The notes below the pieces were generated by a model. That model did no database searches. It had not been told where the DNA came from and was given only the letters and a program-made list of their open reading frames with translations. Position numbers and translations under genes: made by a program. Below are positions 46,834 through 55,420 of a stretch of 64,000 nt of DNA, piece after piece (position 1 is the stretch's first letter; every line of letters begins with the position of its first letter). The stretch spans positions 1 to 64,000 of the forward strand of contig NZ_QPIX01000013.1 in assembly GCF_003337715.1 (NCBI RefSeq), written 5' to 3'. Source of the DNA: Ciceribacter lividus (lineage in GTDB: Bacteria > Pseudomonadota > Alphaproteobacteria > Rhizobiales > Rhizobiaceae).

Positions 46834-47415
46834 TCAGAATGTGGAAAATTCCCGCTTGACCTTGTCGAGAAAGCGTTTGCGGGTCTCTTCGGTGGCGCGG
46901 TTCATGTCGTAATGGGCAAGGAAGCGCACCTTGGCGAGCGGAGCGATCTGCGCCCGGATCACGCGCTTGACGATCTTCTTGGGCGGATTGCCGGCCACAA
47001 AGGCCCGGAAAGGATCGGCCCCATAGGTCAGAACGGCGCCGAGCTTCTTGATATGGCGTAGCGTCGACTGCACCTTGCCATCGACCAGATCGAAGGTGAC
47101 GCCGGGCAGCCAGACGCGATCGAAATAGCCCTTGAGCATCGCCGGAAAGCCGAAGTTCCAGACCGGCGTGCAGATGACAAGCGCTTCAGCTTTTTTCAGC
47201 CGCTCCACATAGCCGGAGACCAGCGCCGTGTTGTCGGGATAGGTGTGATAGATCATGCGATCGTGGCGCGACAGCACTGGGTCGAAGCCTTCGGCATAGA
47301 GATCGCAGTCATCGACCTCATGGCCAGCGGCCTTCAGGCTCTCAACCGTCTGGGCGTGCAGCGCGGCACCATAGCTATCTTCGACCGGGTGCGAATAGAG
47401 GACGAGAACACGCAT
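46834..47415 (-). CDS. Flavodoxin-fold NAD(P)H oxidoreductase (MdaB/NQO-like)
   Basis: A 193-residue protein of the NAD(P)H dehydrogenase (quinone) family: VLVLYSHPVEDSYGAALH for the FMN/FAD phosphate, TPVWNFGFPAMLKGYFDRVW as the family hallmark. It probably reduces a quinone or flavin. In this operon it could supply reduced flavin or recycle electrons for the neighbouring FAD oxidase. Only 11 bases separate it from ridA, and none from the oxidase stop. Confidence 0.87.
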   Translation of the reverse strand: MRVLVLYSHPVEDSYGAALHAQTVESLKAAGHEVDDCDLYAEGFDPVLSRHDRMIYHTYPDNTALVSGYVERLKKAEALVICTPVWNFGFPAMLKGYFDRVWLPGVTFDLVDGKVQSTLRHIKKLGAVLTYGADPFRAFVAGNPPKKIVKRVIRAQIAPLAKVRFLAHYDMNRATEETRKRFLDKVKREFSTF

Positions 47416-48828
47416 TCACGCCTCCATGAAGGCCGCGAGACCCTGAAAGAGATAGTTCTTGCCCGCCTTGAAGTCGAAATCCGGATTGTCCCAGGCAATC
47501 ATCTTGCCGGGGTTGAGCAGGCCCTTCGGATCGGTCTCCCTCTTGAAGGCGAGCTGCACGACGTCTGTCTGCTTCATCCCGCCCTCTTCCAGCGTGTAGC
47601 GATGCGGATTGAAGATCGGGCATCCCAGATCCTCGTGAATGCGGATGATTTCTTCCAGGCGCTCGGCCGTCGTGTAGCGCACCATGGGCAGGCCCGAGCA
47701 CTGGATTGACCCGTCAAAGCGCATGAATTCCAGATGGCCGATCAACTCGCCGGGGAAGGTCTCAACGGTCTTGCGAACCCTTTCCACATGGTCGGGAGCG
47801 GGATACTGAACCTGAAGATAGGTGATGCTCGGGTCGATCTTGAGAGCCCGCAGCGTGGTGTGGTTCCAGGCCAGCTCATAGGCATGCGGGATGCCTTTCA
47901 TGCTCTCCACCTTGTCGGAGCGGAAGCGGATATCGCCCTTGTAGCGCGAGACCAGCGCCTCGAATGGCCCCATGGAATGGGGCGCGACCATGATCACGAC
48001 GACAGACTGGCCTTCCTTCAGGTAGGGCTTGTGCCGTGTGAAATATTCGAACGGCGCAGGCGCTGCGATGGGCGCGATTTCCTTGACCAGCAGCCCATTG
48101 GAATGCGCCAGCGTATCGGCAAAGCGAACCGCATCCATGAAGTCGTCATAGCCGACCAGCACGTCGACCCAGTCATAGGCTGGCGCGAGCGGCATCTCGA
48201 CTTCGGTGATGATGCCATTCGTTCCGTAGGCATGGCTGACCTTCTGCAGGTCCCAGCCGGTCAGGTCGAGAATGCGCGGCTCAGCCTCCATGGTGATCAC
48301 CCGCAGGCGCAGGATATTGCCGAGATCGCGCAAGCCCCCCCAGGTGATCGAGCCGACGCCGCCCGAGCCGCCGGCGATGAAGCCGCCGATTGTCGCGGTC
48401 TGCGCCGTCGAGGGATGGAAGCGCAGCTCCTGCCCGGAATGCGCCTTCGTCTGCTTATCAAGCTCGGAAATGATCACACCCGTTTCAGCGATGACGCGCC
48501 CGGGCAGGATTTGTTTGACCTTGTTCATGTTCGCCATGTTCAGGATGATGCCGCCGGAAAGGGGCATGGCCTGCCCGTAGTTTCCCGTACCGCCGCCGCG
48601 CGGCGTGATTGGCGCACCATGCGCGTAGGCGACCTTCAGAGTGCGAATGACCTCCTCTTCCGTCACCGGAGACACGACAAGATCCGCTGTCACGTTGTCG
48701 AGCTGGCTCTTCAGGATCGGGGAGTACCAGTAAAAGTCCCGGCTCTTCTGCTTGACGAGAGCCGGATGATCCTCGACCGCTATCCCTTCCAGGTCTTTCT
48801 TGATCTGTGCGTAATCCACCATGTTCAT
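47416..48828 (-). CDS. FAD-linked oxidase (GlcD/FAD_binding_4 family)
   Basis: A 470-residue flavoprotein. The FAD domain is at 50-230 (TPRGGGTGNYGQAMPLSGGIILNM, PSTAQTATIGGFIAGGSGGVGS), and a C-terminal catalytic domain follows, ending DPKGLLNPGKM as in GlcD-type oxidases. It would oxidise a hydroxy- or amino-acid-like intermediate. Its ATG overlaps the amidohydrolase stop (ATGA), so the steps are probably coupled. Confidence 0.88.
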   Translation of the reverse strand: MNMVDYAQIKKDLEGIAVEDHPALVKQKSRDFYWYSPILKSQLDNVTADLVVSPVTEEEVIRTLKVAYAHGAPITPRGGGTGNYGQAMPLSGGIILNMANMNKVKQILPGRVIAETGVIISELDKQTKAHSGQELRFHPSTAQTATIGGFIAGGSGGVGSITWGGLRDLGNILRLRVITMEAEPRILDLTGWDLQKVSHAYGTNGIITEVEMPLAPAYDWVDVLVGYDDFMDAVRFADTLAHSNGLLVKEIAPIAAPAPFEYFTRHKPYLKEGQSVVVIMVAPHSMGPFEALVSRYKGDIRFRSDKVESMKGIPHAYELAWNHTTLRALKIDPSITYLQVQYPAPDHVERVRKTVETFPGELIGHLEFMRFDGSIQCSGLPMVRYTTAERLEEIIRIHEDLGCPIFNPHRYTLEEGGMKQTDVVQLAFKRETDPKGLLNPGKMIAWDNPDFDFKAGKNYLFQGLAAFMEA

Positions 48829-50135
48829 GCTCCGTGAAGGGTGTCGAGTTCGGCGTAGTCGGGAATGGCGTGCTCGATGATGCGACCGCTCCGGATGACG
48901 GTTCGGTCAGATTGGGGGCGCGACAGGAATTCGCTCCAGCGTCTGGCTTTGAAGACAACAAGATCGGCGGCGGCTCCGACCGCAATGCGGCTCTTGTCCT
49001 TCCGGCCGAGGATGTCAGCGGGGGTCGCGGTCACGATCGAGGCCGCATCGGTCAGCGGATGGTCAAGATGGAGGAACCGCACCGCCTCTCGGAAGACTTC
49101 CACCGAATCCAGATCGCCATAGGCATAGAACGGATCGCGCGTATTGTCGGAGGACACGGCCGTGCGGACGCCGGCGGCGCGCAACTCGTTGAAGAGCGTA
49201 ACACCGCGCCAGCGAGGCGTCAGGCCGGCATGCCTGTCTTGCAGATACATGTTGCACATGGGTAGCGAAACGACGGCGAGATTGGCTTCGGCGACCAGAT
49301 CCACCGTTCGTTTCGCCGTTTCCTCGTCCTGCCGAGCCAACGAGCAGCAATGGCCGACGGTAACCGTTCCTTGAAAACCATTCCGGATTACGGCTTTCGC
49401 AATCGAGGCCAGGGTCAGGACTTCGCGGTCAGCGGTTTCGTCGACATGGAGATCGACATCCACGCCAATGTCGGAGGCCGTCTGCAGAAGCTGGTCGAGT
49501 TCTGCATCAAGGTTCGGCCCCACCTGCGTCAGTCCGCCAAGGATGCCGCCAGTTTCCGTCAGGACGGCCACGAGATCGCGGAAGAACACCTCGTCCGCCA
49601 TCGCATAAAGTGGAAAGAGAGCTGCCGCCTGAAGGTCGATCCTGCCCTTCCAGCGTTCCCGCATCTCCTGCACGATCGGGAAGGAAATGCGATGCTGGGG
49701 ATTGAGCGAGTCGATATGTGTGCGGATGAGCGACGTGCCGTGCGCATAAGCGCAGCGGAGGGAGAAATCCATGCGTCTTGCGACGTCTTCGGCAGACCAG
49801 TTCGCCTCACGGTCCGCCTGCACAGCGTCCAGTGCTCCGGGAAAGCTGCCGTCGGGGTTGGGATTGCGCTCCCAGATATGACCCTTGTCGAGATGGGTAT
49901 GCATATCTGTGAAGCAGGGCCAGACCATACGCCCGCCGAGTTCGACCGCAGGAAGTTCGGAATTCGCCGCGCCGGCAGGCAGAATCTCCGCAATCACACC
50001 CTCCCGGATTACGAGGTCGGCGCTGGCGAGCCCTTCCTTCGGTGCCGGCAGCCTTGCGCTCGTCGCCGCCTGCGGCACGGTCGCGCCTTTCAGCACGTAG
50101 ACTGGTGATCCGGGTAGTTCCGCGCTTGACGTCAC
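48825..50135 (-). CDS. Cytosine-deaminase-like amidohydrolase
   Basis: A 436-residue amidohydrolase of the cytosine deaminase group. Metal and catalytic pieces: FTDMHTHLDKGHIW (HxH), DLHVDETAD (His, Glu), VTVGHCCSLA (His) and VSSDNTRDPFYAYG (Asp). Relatives remove ammonia from pyrimidines, triazines or creatinine. Translation must start at GTG 50135, 3 bases after the permease stop. The substrate is unknown but is probably an N-heterocycle imported by the linked ABC system. Confidence 0.88.
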   Translation of the reverse strand: MTSSAELPGSPVYVLKGATVPQAATSARLPAPKEGLASADLVIREGVIAEILPAGAANSELPAVELGGRMVWPCFTDMHTHLDKGHIWERNPNPDGSFPGALDAVQADREANWSAEDVARRMDFSLRCAYAHGTSLIRTHIDSLNPQHRISFPIVQEMRERWKGRIDLQAAALFPLYAMADEVFFRDLVAVLTETGGILGGLTQVGPNLDAELDQLLQTASDIGVDVDLHVDETADREVLTLASIAKAVIRNGFQGTVTVGHCCSLARQDEETAKRTVDLVAEANLAVVSLPMCNMYLQDRHAGLTPRWRGVTLFNELRAAGVRTAVSSDNTRDPFYAYGDLDSVEVFREAVRFLHLDHPLTDAASIVTATPADILGRKDKSRIAVGAAADLVVFKARRWSEFLSRPQSDRTVIRSGRIIEHAIPDYAELDTLHGA

Positions 50136-50138
50136 GTT

Positions 50139-50966
50139 TCAGTTCTCGCGCTTGAGGTTGCTCTCATGCCAGCGATGCAGCACGAGCCAGGAGATGAAAG
50201 AGGTTGCGGCAAAGATTGCGACCCCCAGCGCCGAGAGCAGCAAAAGGGCTGCAAAGAGCCTGGGAATATTCATTCGGAACTGCGATTCCAGCAGGCGGAA
50301 GGCGAGACCGGAAGATGCGCCCGCCGAGCCTGCCGCAAACTCCGCCACCACGGCGGCGATGAGCGCGAGCCCGCCGCCGATCCTGAGGCCCGTCATGAAA
50401 TAGGGCTGGGCTGCGGGTATCTTCAGATAGACCAGCGTCTGCCAACGCGACGCGCCATAGAGGTCGAAAAGGTTCAGGAGATTGTGATCGACGCTCTTCA
50501 ATCCCTGAACCATGTTGGACAGGATCGGGAAGAAGGCGACGAGAAAGGCGCAGATGAGCAGCGCCACCTGCGTGGTCGGCGCATAGATGAGAATGAGCGG
50601 CGAGATCGCAACGATCGGCGTGACCTGCAGGATGACGGCGATCGGGTAGAAGGCGATTTCAATCCAGCGGGACTGCACCAGAAAGATCGCAAAGCCGCCC
50701 CCGCCAATCAGGGCCAGGGCCAGCGACATCAGCGTGATCTTCGTCGTCACCAGAAGGGCGGGAAACAGAAGACCCCAGTCGCCGATCAGGGCGGCGACGA
50801 CCGCGCCCGGACTGGGAAGAATATAGGGCGGGACGCCCGACCACATCACGCCAAGATGCCAGATCAGCACCAGCGCTACGACCATCAGCAGGGGAACGGC
50901 GATGCGCAGCGCTAATTCCCTGCCGCGTCCGGCTGTCATGTTCGGTTCAGGTGCGGGGCTTGTCAT
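50139..50966 (-). CDS. ABC importer permease (SsuC/ThiX-like)
   Basis: A 275-residue permease with about six helices and the contact loop NLLNLFDLYGASRWQTLVYLKIPAA. It overlaps the ATPase stop by one base. With the binding protein at 51862-52866 it resembles importers for pyrimidine-like molecules and sulfonates. Confidence 0.9.
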   Translation of the reverse strand: MTSPAPEPNMTAGRGRELALRIAVPLLMVVALVLIWHLGVMWSGVPPYILPSPGAVVAALIGDWGLLFPALLVTTKITLMSLALALIGGGGFAIFLVQSRWIEIAFYPIAVILQVTPIVAISPLILIYAPTTQVALLICAFLVAFFPILSNMVQGLKSVDHNLLNLFDLYGASRWQTLVYLKIPAAQPYFMTGLRIGGGLALIAAVVAEFAAGSAGASSGLAFRLLESQFRMNIPRLFAALLLLSALGVAIFAATSFISWLVLHRWHESNLKREN

Positions 50967-51790
50967 CAGTGGCCCTCCGGGGCGTCACCCATGGCTTCGA
51001 GCAACATCGCGGAGACCTTCTCGCAGGCCTGGCGATAATCTTCGGAACTGCGATAGAGCGCGTCGCGCTCGCTTGCCGTCACAAGCGGGAAATCCGCATG
51101 AACGCGGCCGGGCCGCGCCTTCATCACGACGATGCGGTTGGACAGATAGGCGGATTCGAAAACGGAATGGGTCACGAAGATCACGGTGATGCCGGTCTTG
51201 CGCCAGAGATCGAGAACGTCGTCGTTGAGCTTCTGCCGGGTGATCTCGTCCAGCGCGGCAAAGGGCTCGTCCATCAGCAGAAGGCGTGGCTTGGTGACCA
51301 TGGCCCGGGCAATCGAGACCCGCATCTTCATGCCGCCGGAGAGCTCGCGCGGATAGGCATTCGCGAAGTCGCCGAGGCCCACGGCGGATAGCGCTTCCAT
51401 GATCGGGGTTGCAGCCGCCTTCTGGGTGACCCCGCGCAGCCGGAGCGGCAGATAGACATTTCCGAACACCGTCTGCCAGGGCATCAATGTCGGCTCCTGG
51501 AAGACGAAACTGATATCGCCCTCCGGCAATCCCTTCGAATTGATGCGGGAACTCGGCCAGTCGATGGAGCCGCCGCTGACGCCGCCGAGACCGGCGATGA
51601 TGCGCAACGCCGTCGATTTGCCGCAGCCCGAAGGACCGAGCAGGCTCAGGAATTCGCCACCGCACACCGTCAGCGACATGTCCTGAAGGGCGAGCGTACC
51701 GTTGGAGAACTTCTTGGTCACATGGTCCATCACGACGAGCGGGCGGGTATGGGCCGTTGTCGCGACTGGTTTGGCCGCCTGAGCGTTCAT
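50966..51790 (-). CDS. ABC importer ATPase (SsuB/ThiZ-like)
   Basis: A 274-residue ATPase: Walker A GPSGCGKST, Q-loop VFQEPTLMPW, signature LSGGMKMRVSIARA, Walker B LLLMDEPFAALD and VTHSVFEA. It powers the permease encoded next. A 71-base gap with a strong hairpin separates it from the binding-protein gene. Confidence 0.92.
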   Translation of the reverse strand: MNAQAAKPVATTAHTRPLVVMDHVTKKFSNGTLALQDMSLTVCGGEFLSLLGPSGCGKSTALRIIAGLGGVSGGSIDWPSSRINSKGLPEGDISFVFQEPTLMPWQTVFGNVYLPLRLRGVTQKAAATPIMEALSAVGLGDFANAYPRELSGGMKMRVSIARAMVTKPRLLLMDEPFAALDEITRQKLNDDVLDLWRKTGITVIFVTHSVFESAYLSNRIVVMKARPGRVHADFPLVTASERDALYRSSEDYRQACEKVSAMLLEAMGDAPEGH

Positions 51791-51817
51791 GCCATCAACT
51801 CTAAGCTGGATCTGGTC

Positions 51818-51847
51818 TCTCCGTTCCCGAACGATCGGGAACGGAGA
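51818..51847 (-). terminator. Hairpin between binding-protein and ATPase genes
   Basis: A perfect 13-bp stem (51818-51830 with 51835-51847) and a 4-base loop, 14 bases after the binding-protein stop. No T tract on the minus strand. Probable mRNA stabiliser. Confidence 0.75.
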
Positions 51848-51861
51848 TTTGCTCTTGCAAA

Positions 51862-52866
51862 TTACTTCTTGAGGGACATGCCGACGCCCTTGCAGACAAA
51901 CTGCGTGGTGAAGGCCTTCTTGTAGTCCATGCCTGCGTCGAAGAGCTTGATCTTGACCATCTCATCGAAGAACTTCTTGTACTTCTCGTCGGTCATGCAG
52001 CCGATGCCCTTGGTTAGAGCCTCATCCGATTCCAGAATGCCATGCTCCTTCATCTGGGCGATGGAGAAGGCGATCTGCTCATCGGTCATTTCCGGATTGT
52101 CTTTCTTGATCAGATCATTGGCCGCCTTGTTGTCGCCGTAGAGATAGTTGTACCAGCCCTCGATCGAGGCATCGACGAAGCGCTGGACCAGGTCCGGATT
52201 GGACGCGATCAGGTCGGCCTTGACCGACACTGTGGTCGAATAGGGGCTGAAGCCATTGTCGGCGAGCAGGAATACCTTGGGCTTCCAGCCGGTCTCTTTT
52301 TCAACCGCATAGGGTTCTGAGGTCAGATAGCCCTGCTGCACCGACTTCTTGTCGGCGATGAACGGGCCGGGATTGAAGTTATAGGGCTTGTACTGCTCGT
52401 CCTGGAAGCCCTTGAAGTTGACCTTCATCCATTCGAAATAGGTGAGATACCCGTCCTTGCCCATGAAAATGGCGCTGGCCTTGGCCAGATCGTCGAACGT
52501 CTCGATGCCCTCGTCGGGATGGGCCATCAGGACCTGCGGGTCCTTCTGGAACATGGCGGCGACATCCACCAGTGGAATGTCCTGCTTGACCGCGTTGAGC
52601 GAACCCATTTCGCCGCCCATGTAGAATTCGATCTTGCCGGAAATCAGAAGTGCGCTGTTGGCGGCGTTCGGGCCACCCTGCACGATCGTCACGTCCAGCC
52701 CGTGCTTCTTGTAAGTGCCATCGGCGACGGCCTGGTAATAGCCCCCATGCTCCGGCTCGGCGAGCCAGTTCGTTCCGAAGGAGACCTTGTCGAGCGCGTG
52801 CGCGGGGAGGCTCGCCGACAGGCAAACTGCCGCTGAGGCGGCGAGAGATTTGAGGAAGTGCGACAT
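51862..52866 (-). CDS. ABC importer binding protein (NMT1/ThiY-like)
   Basis: A 334-residue periplasmic protein with a signal peptide ending near residue 24 (LPAHALDKV) and the NMT1/THI5 fold (FGTNWLAEPEHGGYYQAVADGTYKKHGLDVTIV). Such proteins bind pyrimidines such as formylaminopyrimidine, riboflavin precursors or similar rings, which fits the linked cytosine-deaminase-like enzyme. It is the first gene of the minus-strand operon and divergent from a LysR gene. ATG 52866 is chosen over TTG. Confidence 0.88.
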   Translation of the reverse strand: MSHFLKSLAASAAVCLSASLPAHALDKVSFGTNWLAEPEHGGYYQAVADGTYKKHGLDVTIVQGGPNAANSALLISGKIEFYMGGEMGSLNAVKQDIPLVDVAAMFQKDPQVLMAHPDEGIETFDDLAKASAIFMGKDGYLTYFEWMKVNFKGFQDEQYKPYNFNPGPFIADKKSVQQGYLTSEPYAVEKETGWKPKVFLLADNGFSPYSTTVSVKADLIASNPDLVQRFVDASIEGWYNYLYGDNKAANDLIKKDNPEMTDEQIAFSIAQMKEHGILESDEALTKGIGCMTDEKYKKFFDEMVKIKLFDAGMDYKKAFTTQFVCKGVGMSLKK

Positions 52867-52945
52867 CAAGACTGTTCCCTGCTTTATCTGGAAGGCGCTT
52901 TTGCGCTGCAGCAGGATAGTGCGCTGGCGTTACGCTCTTTGAAAA

Positions 52946-52971
52946 GCATCAAAATTCGTTCGCATTGATGC
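52946..52971. promoter_or_regulatory. LysR-type operator GCATC-N16-GATGC, copy 1
   Basis: GCATCAA (52946-52952) and TTGATGC (52965-52971) form a 7-bp inverted repeat in the gap between the divergent LysR and binding-protein genes. It is framed by AAAA before and CTTTTT after, and the same frame and spacing recur at 54968-54993. Confidence 0.7.
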
Positions 52972-53028
52972 CTTTTTGCGCTATGTCAGGAAGCGCTCCG
53001 CTTACAGGAATCGAGAAAAGGAACACAG

Positions 53029-53988
53029 GTGCTTCATTCTCGCAAACTGCTTTACATCGACGAAATTGCCCGCACTGGGTCCATTCGCAAGGCCGCGGCC
53101 AAGCTGAATGTTGCCTCCTCCGCCATCAACCGGCAGATCATCGAACTCGAGGACGAAATCGGCGCCGCCTTGTTCGAGCGCCTGCCGCGCGGCCTGCGCC
53201 TGACCTCGGCGGGTGAGCTTTATGTCGAACATATCCGCGACGTCATCAAGAGCTATCAGCGGCTCGAGTCTCGCGTCAAAGCCCTGAAGATGCCGGACGC
53301 GGGCAAGGTGCGCATTGTCACGACGACCGGGCTTGCCGCCGGTCCGATGCCGGTGATCGTCTCGAAATTCCTGGCGCGGCATCCGCGGGTCAAGATATTC
53401 ATACGCAATGACATCGGCTCCGGGACCACGCTCAACCCGGTAAGCGTCGGAGAGGTGGATATCGGCATCGGCCTCAACATTCCGGCGTCTCCGGGCATCC
53501 GTACGCTGGCCGTGTTCGACGTGCCGATCGGCGCAGTCCTGCCGCCGGGACACCCGCTTGCGCGGCAAGCCCAGGTCAGCCTCGCCGAACTGCTTCAGGA
53601 GCGGCTGGTTCTGGTGATGAAGTCTCTGAGCCTGCGCGAGGTTATCGACTTTGCCTTTGCACCTCTCTCCGTTCCGGTCGAGCCCGTCATCGAGACGAAC
53701 ACGACGGAGGCGGTCAAGCAGTTCGTTCGGGCGGGGGCAGGTGTCTCGCTCATGAACCCGCTTGATATCATTCATGAGTGTGAGCGGGGCGAGCTCGCCT
53801 TTCGGCCGCTTTCCGATCCGCATGTGAAAGTGCAACAGATGAAGGTTTTCGCGCGTGCGCGTACCCCGCTCGACAGTGCCACAAGCCTCTTCGTCGAGTT
53901 CCTGCTTGCCGAACTGTCATCGCTGCTCGCCAGCCTTTCGGCGCAAGGCGTCAAGAGCGTCGGGCCGGGCGTCAATCTGGACGAATAG
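53029..53988 (+). CDS. LysR-family regulator of the heterocycle-type operon
   Basis: A 319-residue LysR regulator. Its helix-turn-helix is GSIRKAAAKLNVASSAINRQIIELEDE, the INRQI type seen in pyrimidine- and Cbl-like groups. It starts at GTG 53029 with AAAGGA upstream, and it is divergent from the importer operon and convergent with the second creatininase-family gene (8 bases apart). Two copies of a GCATC-N16-GATGC site lie upstream of both target units. Confidence 0.88.
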   Translation: MLHSRKLLYIDEIARTGSIRKAAAKLNVASSAINRQIIELEDEIGAALFERLPRGLRLTSAGELYVEHIRDVIKSYQRLESRVKALKMPDAGKVRIVTTTGLAAGPMPVIVSKFLARHPRVKIFIRNDIGSGTTLNPVSVGEVDIGIGLNIPASPGIRTLAVFDVPIGAVLPPGHPLARQAQVSLAELLQERLVLVMKSLSLREVIDFAFAPLSVPVEPVIETNTTEAVKQFVRAGAGVSLMNPLDIIHECERGELAFRPLSDPHVKVQQMKVFARARTPLDSATSLFVEFLLAELSSLLASLSAQGVKSVGPGVNLDE

Positions 53989-53996
53989 GCAGGGAT

Positions 53997-54800
53997 CTAT
54001 TTCGGCGAGTAGAGATTGCTCAACGGGTAGGCCTTCACATCATGAAGAAGGTCGACGAAGGCGCGCGCGATATGGCCTGCGATCTTCTCGCCCTTTTCCG
54101 CCGTGCCGGCGGCGGCATTGCCGACGACGCCGAACGGATTGAGGTCATGCGCGATCCAGGCGACCGAATGTGGCGGTAGCGGCTGAAGATATTTCGTGTT
54201 GCTGGCCATCCACTCGGCCTTGGACCGGAAATCATCCGCGTTTTCCATCTTCACCAGATCGGGACGGAAGTGGAGCATCAGCGAGGTCTCCACCTCGCCA
54301 CCGTGAATGCCGTATTTCTGTTCGTCGGGCGACAGAACCAGGTCGTCAGGATAGCCAAAGCGAGTCCATTGCGTGGCGACCGCCATCATACTGAAGCGAA
54401 CGCGCATTTCGCGCGAAACGATGCTCATGATGTCGAGATTGCCGCCATGGGAGTTGACCATCACCAGCTTGCGTACGCCTGCTTCCGCCACCTTCTGCCC
54501 GATCGTGGTCCAGGCCTCGATCAGGAGCCCGGCCGGAAGCGACAGGGTGCCGGGGCCGTAAACATGTTCGTTGGCCTTGCCGATCTCCTGCGTCGGCAGC
54601 ACAAGCGCCGTCAGGTCCTGCGGCAGGATGCTGCGTACTTCGGCAAGCATTCCGTTTGCGATCGTCACATCGGTGGAAATCGGTAGATGCGGACCATGCT
54701 GCTCGGTGGAGGCCAGCGGCAGGATGGCAATCGTCTCATCCGGGTTCAGTGATTTGAAGTCATAGGCGGTCAGTTCGTTCCAGTAGAATGGTCGTGCCAT
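53997..54800 (-). CDS. Creatininase-family hydrolase, second copy
   Basis: A 267-residue creatininase-family protein with all metal-binding pieces: LPLASTEQHGPHLPISTDV (Glu, His, Asp) and VMVNSHGGN (His), then GGEVETSL (Glu). It would open an amide ring or cleave a ureido or formamide bond. It is encoded next to the LysR and importer operon, and its upstream region holds the second GCATC-N16-GATGC site, so it likely belongs to the same pathway. ATG 54800 is preferred; an upstream extension has no family match. Confidence 0.87.
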   Translation of the reverse strand: MARPFYWNELTAYDFKSLNPDETIAILPLASTEQHGPHLPISTDVTIANGMLAEVRSILPQDLTALVLPTQEIGKANEHVYGPGTLSLPAGLLIEAWTTIGQKVAEAGVRKLVMVNSHGGNLDIMSIVSREMRVRFSMMAVATQWTRFGYPDDLVLSPDEQKYGIHGGEVETSLMLHFRPDLVKMENADDFRSKAEWMASNTKYLQPLPPHSVAWIAHDLNPFGVVGNAAAGTAEKGEKIAGHIARAFVDLLHDVKAYPLSNLYSPK

Positions 54801-54967
54801 AGAGGTTCCTTCCCGCGCTGTTGACCTGCATTGAATCACTGCAATGGCTGCACTGCCGACTGTCGATGCAAGGAGGTGGGGCGTCTCCACCCCTTCCAAG
54901 TCACGCCAGCCCTCGCGAGGTCCGATGCCAAGAACTTCGTATAAAGCCGCAGCTTGTCATCGGAAAA

Positions 54968-54993
54968 GCATCAATTTGCGCCGATAGCGATGC
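54968..54993. promoter_or_regulatory. LysR-type operator GCATC-N16-GATGC, copy 2
   Basis: AAAAGCATCAA then, 16 bases after GCATC, GATGCCTTTTT, 168 bases upstream of the creatininase-family start. Spacing and flanks match copy 1 at 52946-52971. The rest of 54801-55084 shows no gene. Confidence 0.65.
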
Positions 54994-55084
54994 CTTTTTT
55001 AGAGCAATCTCTGTTCAAGGGAGACGTATTCGAGGCATCGCCAAGTTGTTTGACCTCCGCGCTTCGGTTATCGAGACGAAATAA

Positions 55085-55420
55085 AACTACCGAGCGTTTC
55101 CCCGTCTGGAGGGGTTTCGTTTTCCGCGTGAAGTTGTCGCCTGCGCTGTGTGGGCCTATCACCGGTTTGCCTTGAGCACGGCGGATGTGGGAGATCTTCT
55201 GGCGGAGCGCGGGCGTCATTGTCAGCCGGGAAACCGTGCGGCTTTGGATCAGCCGCTTTGGTCGTCATTTTGCCGGCAGTACTCGCAGGAACCGGCCAAA
55301 GCCAAACGACAAATGGTGCCTCGATGAGGCCGTCATCATGATCGGCGGAAAGAAATTCTGGTTATGGCGGGCCATTGACGCCGATGGTGACGTGCTCGAC
55401 GTTCCGGTTCAAGCTCTTAG
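55085..55420 (+). pseudogene. IS6-family transposase remnant, frameshifted and truncated
   Basis: Reading frames encode FRFPREVVACAVWAYHRFAL and DVGDLLAERG, then after one extra G near 55208 VIVSRETVRLWISRFGRHFA and KPNDKWCLDEAVIMIGGKKF, ending DVLDVPVQ. This is the N-terminal half of an IS6 (IS26-like) transposase. The frame stops where an IS5-type element starts, and the missing half does not appear on the other side, so sequence was lost. Confidence 0.82.
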
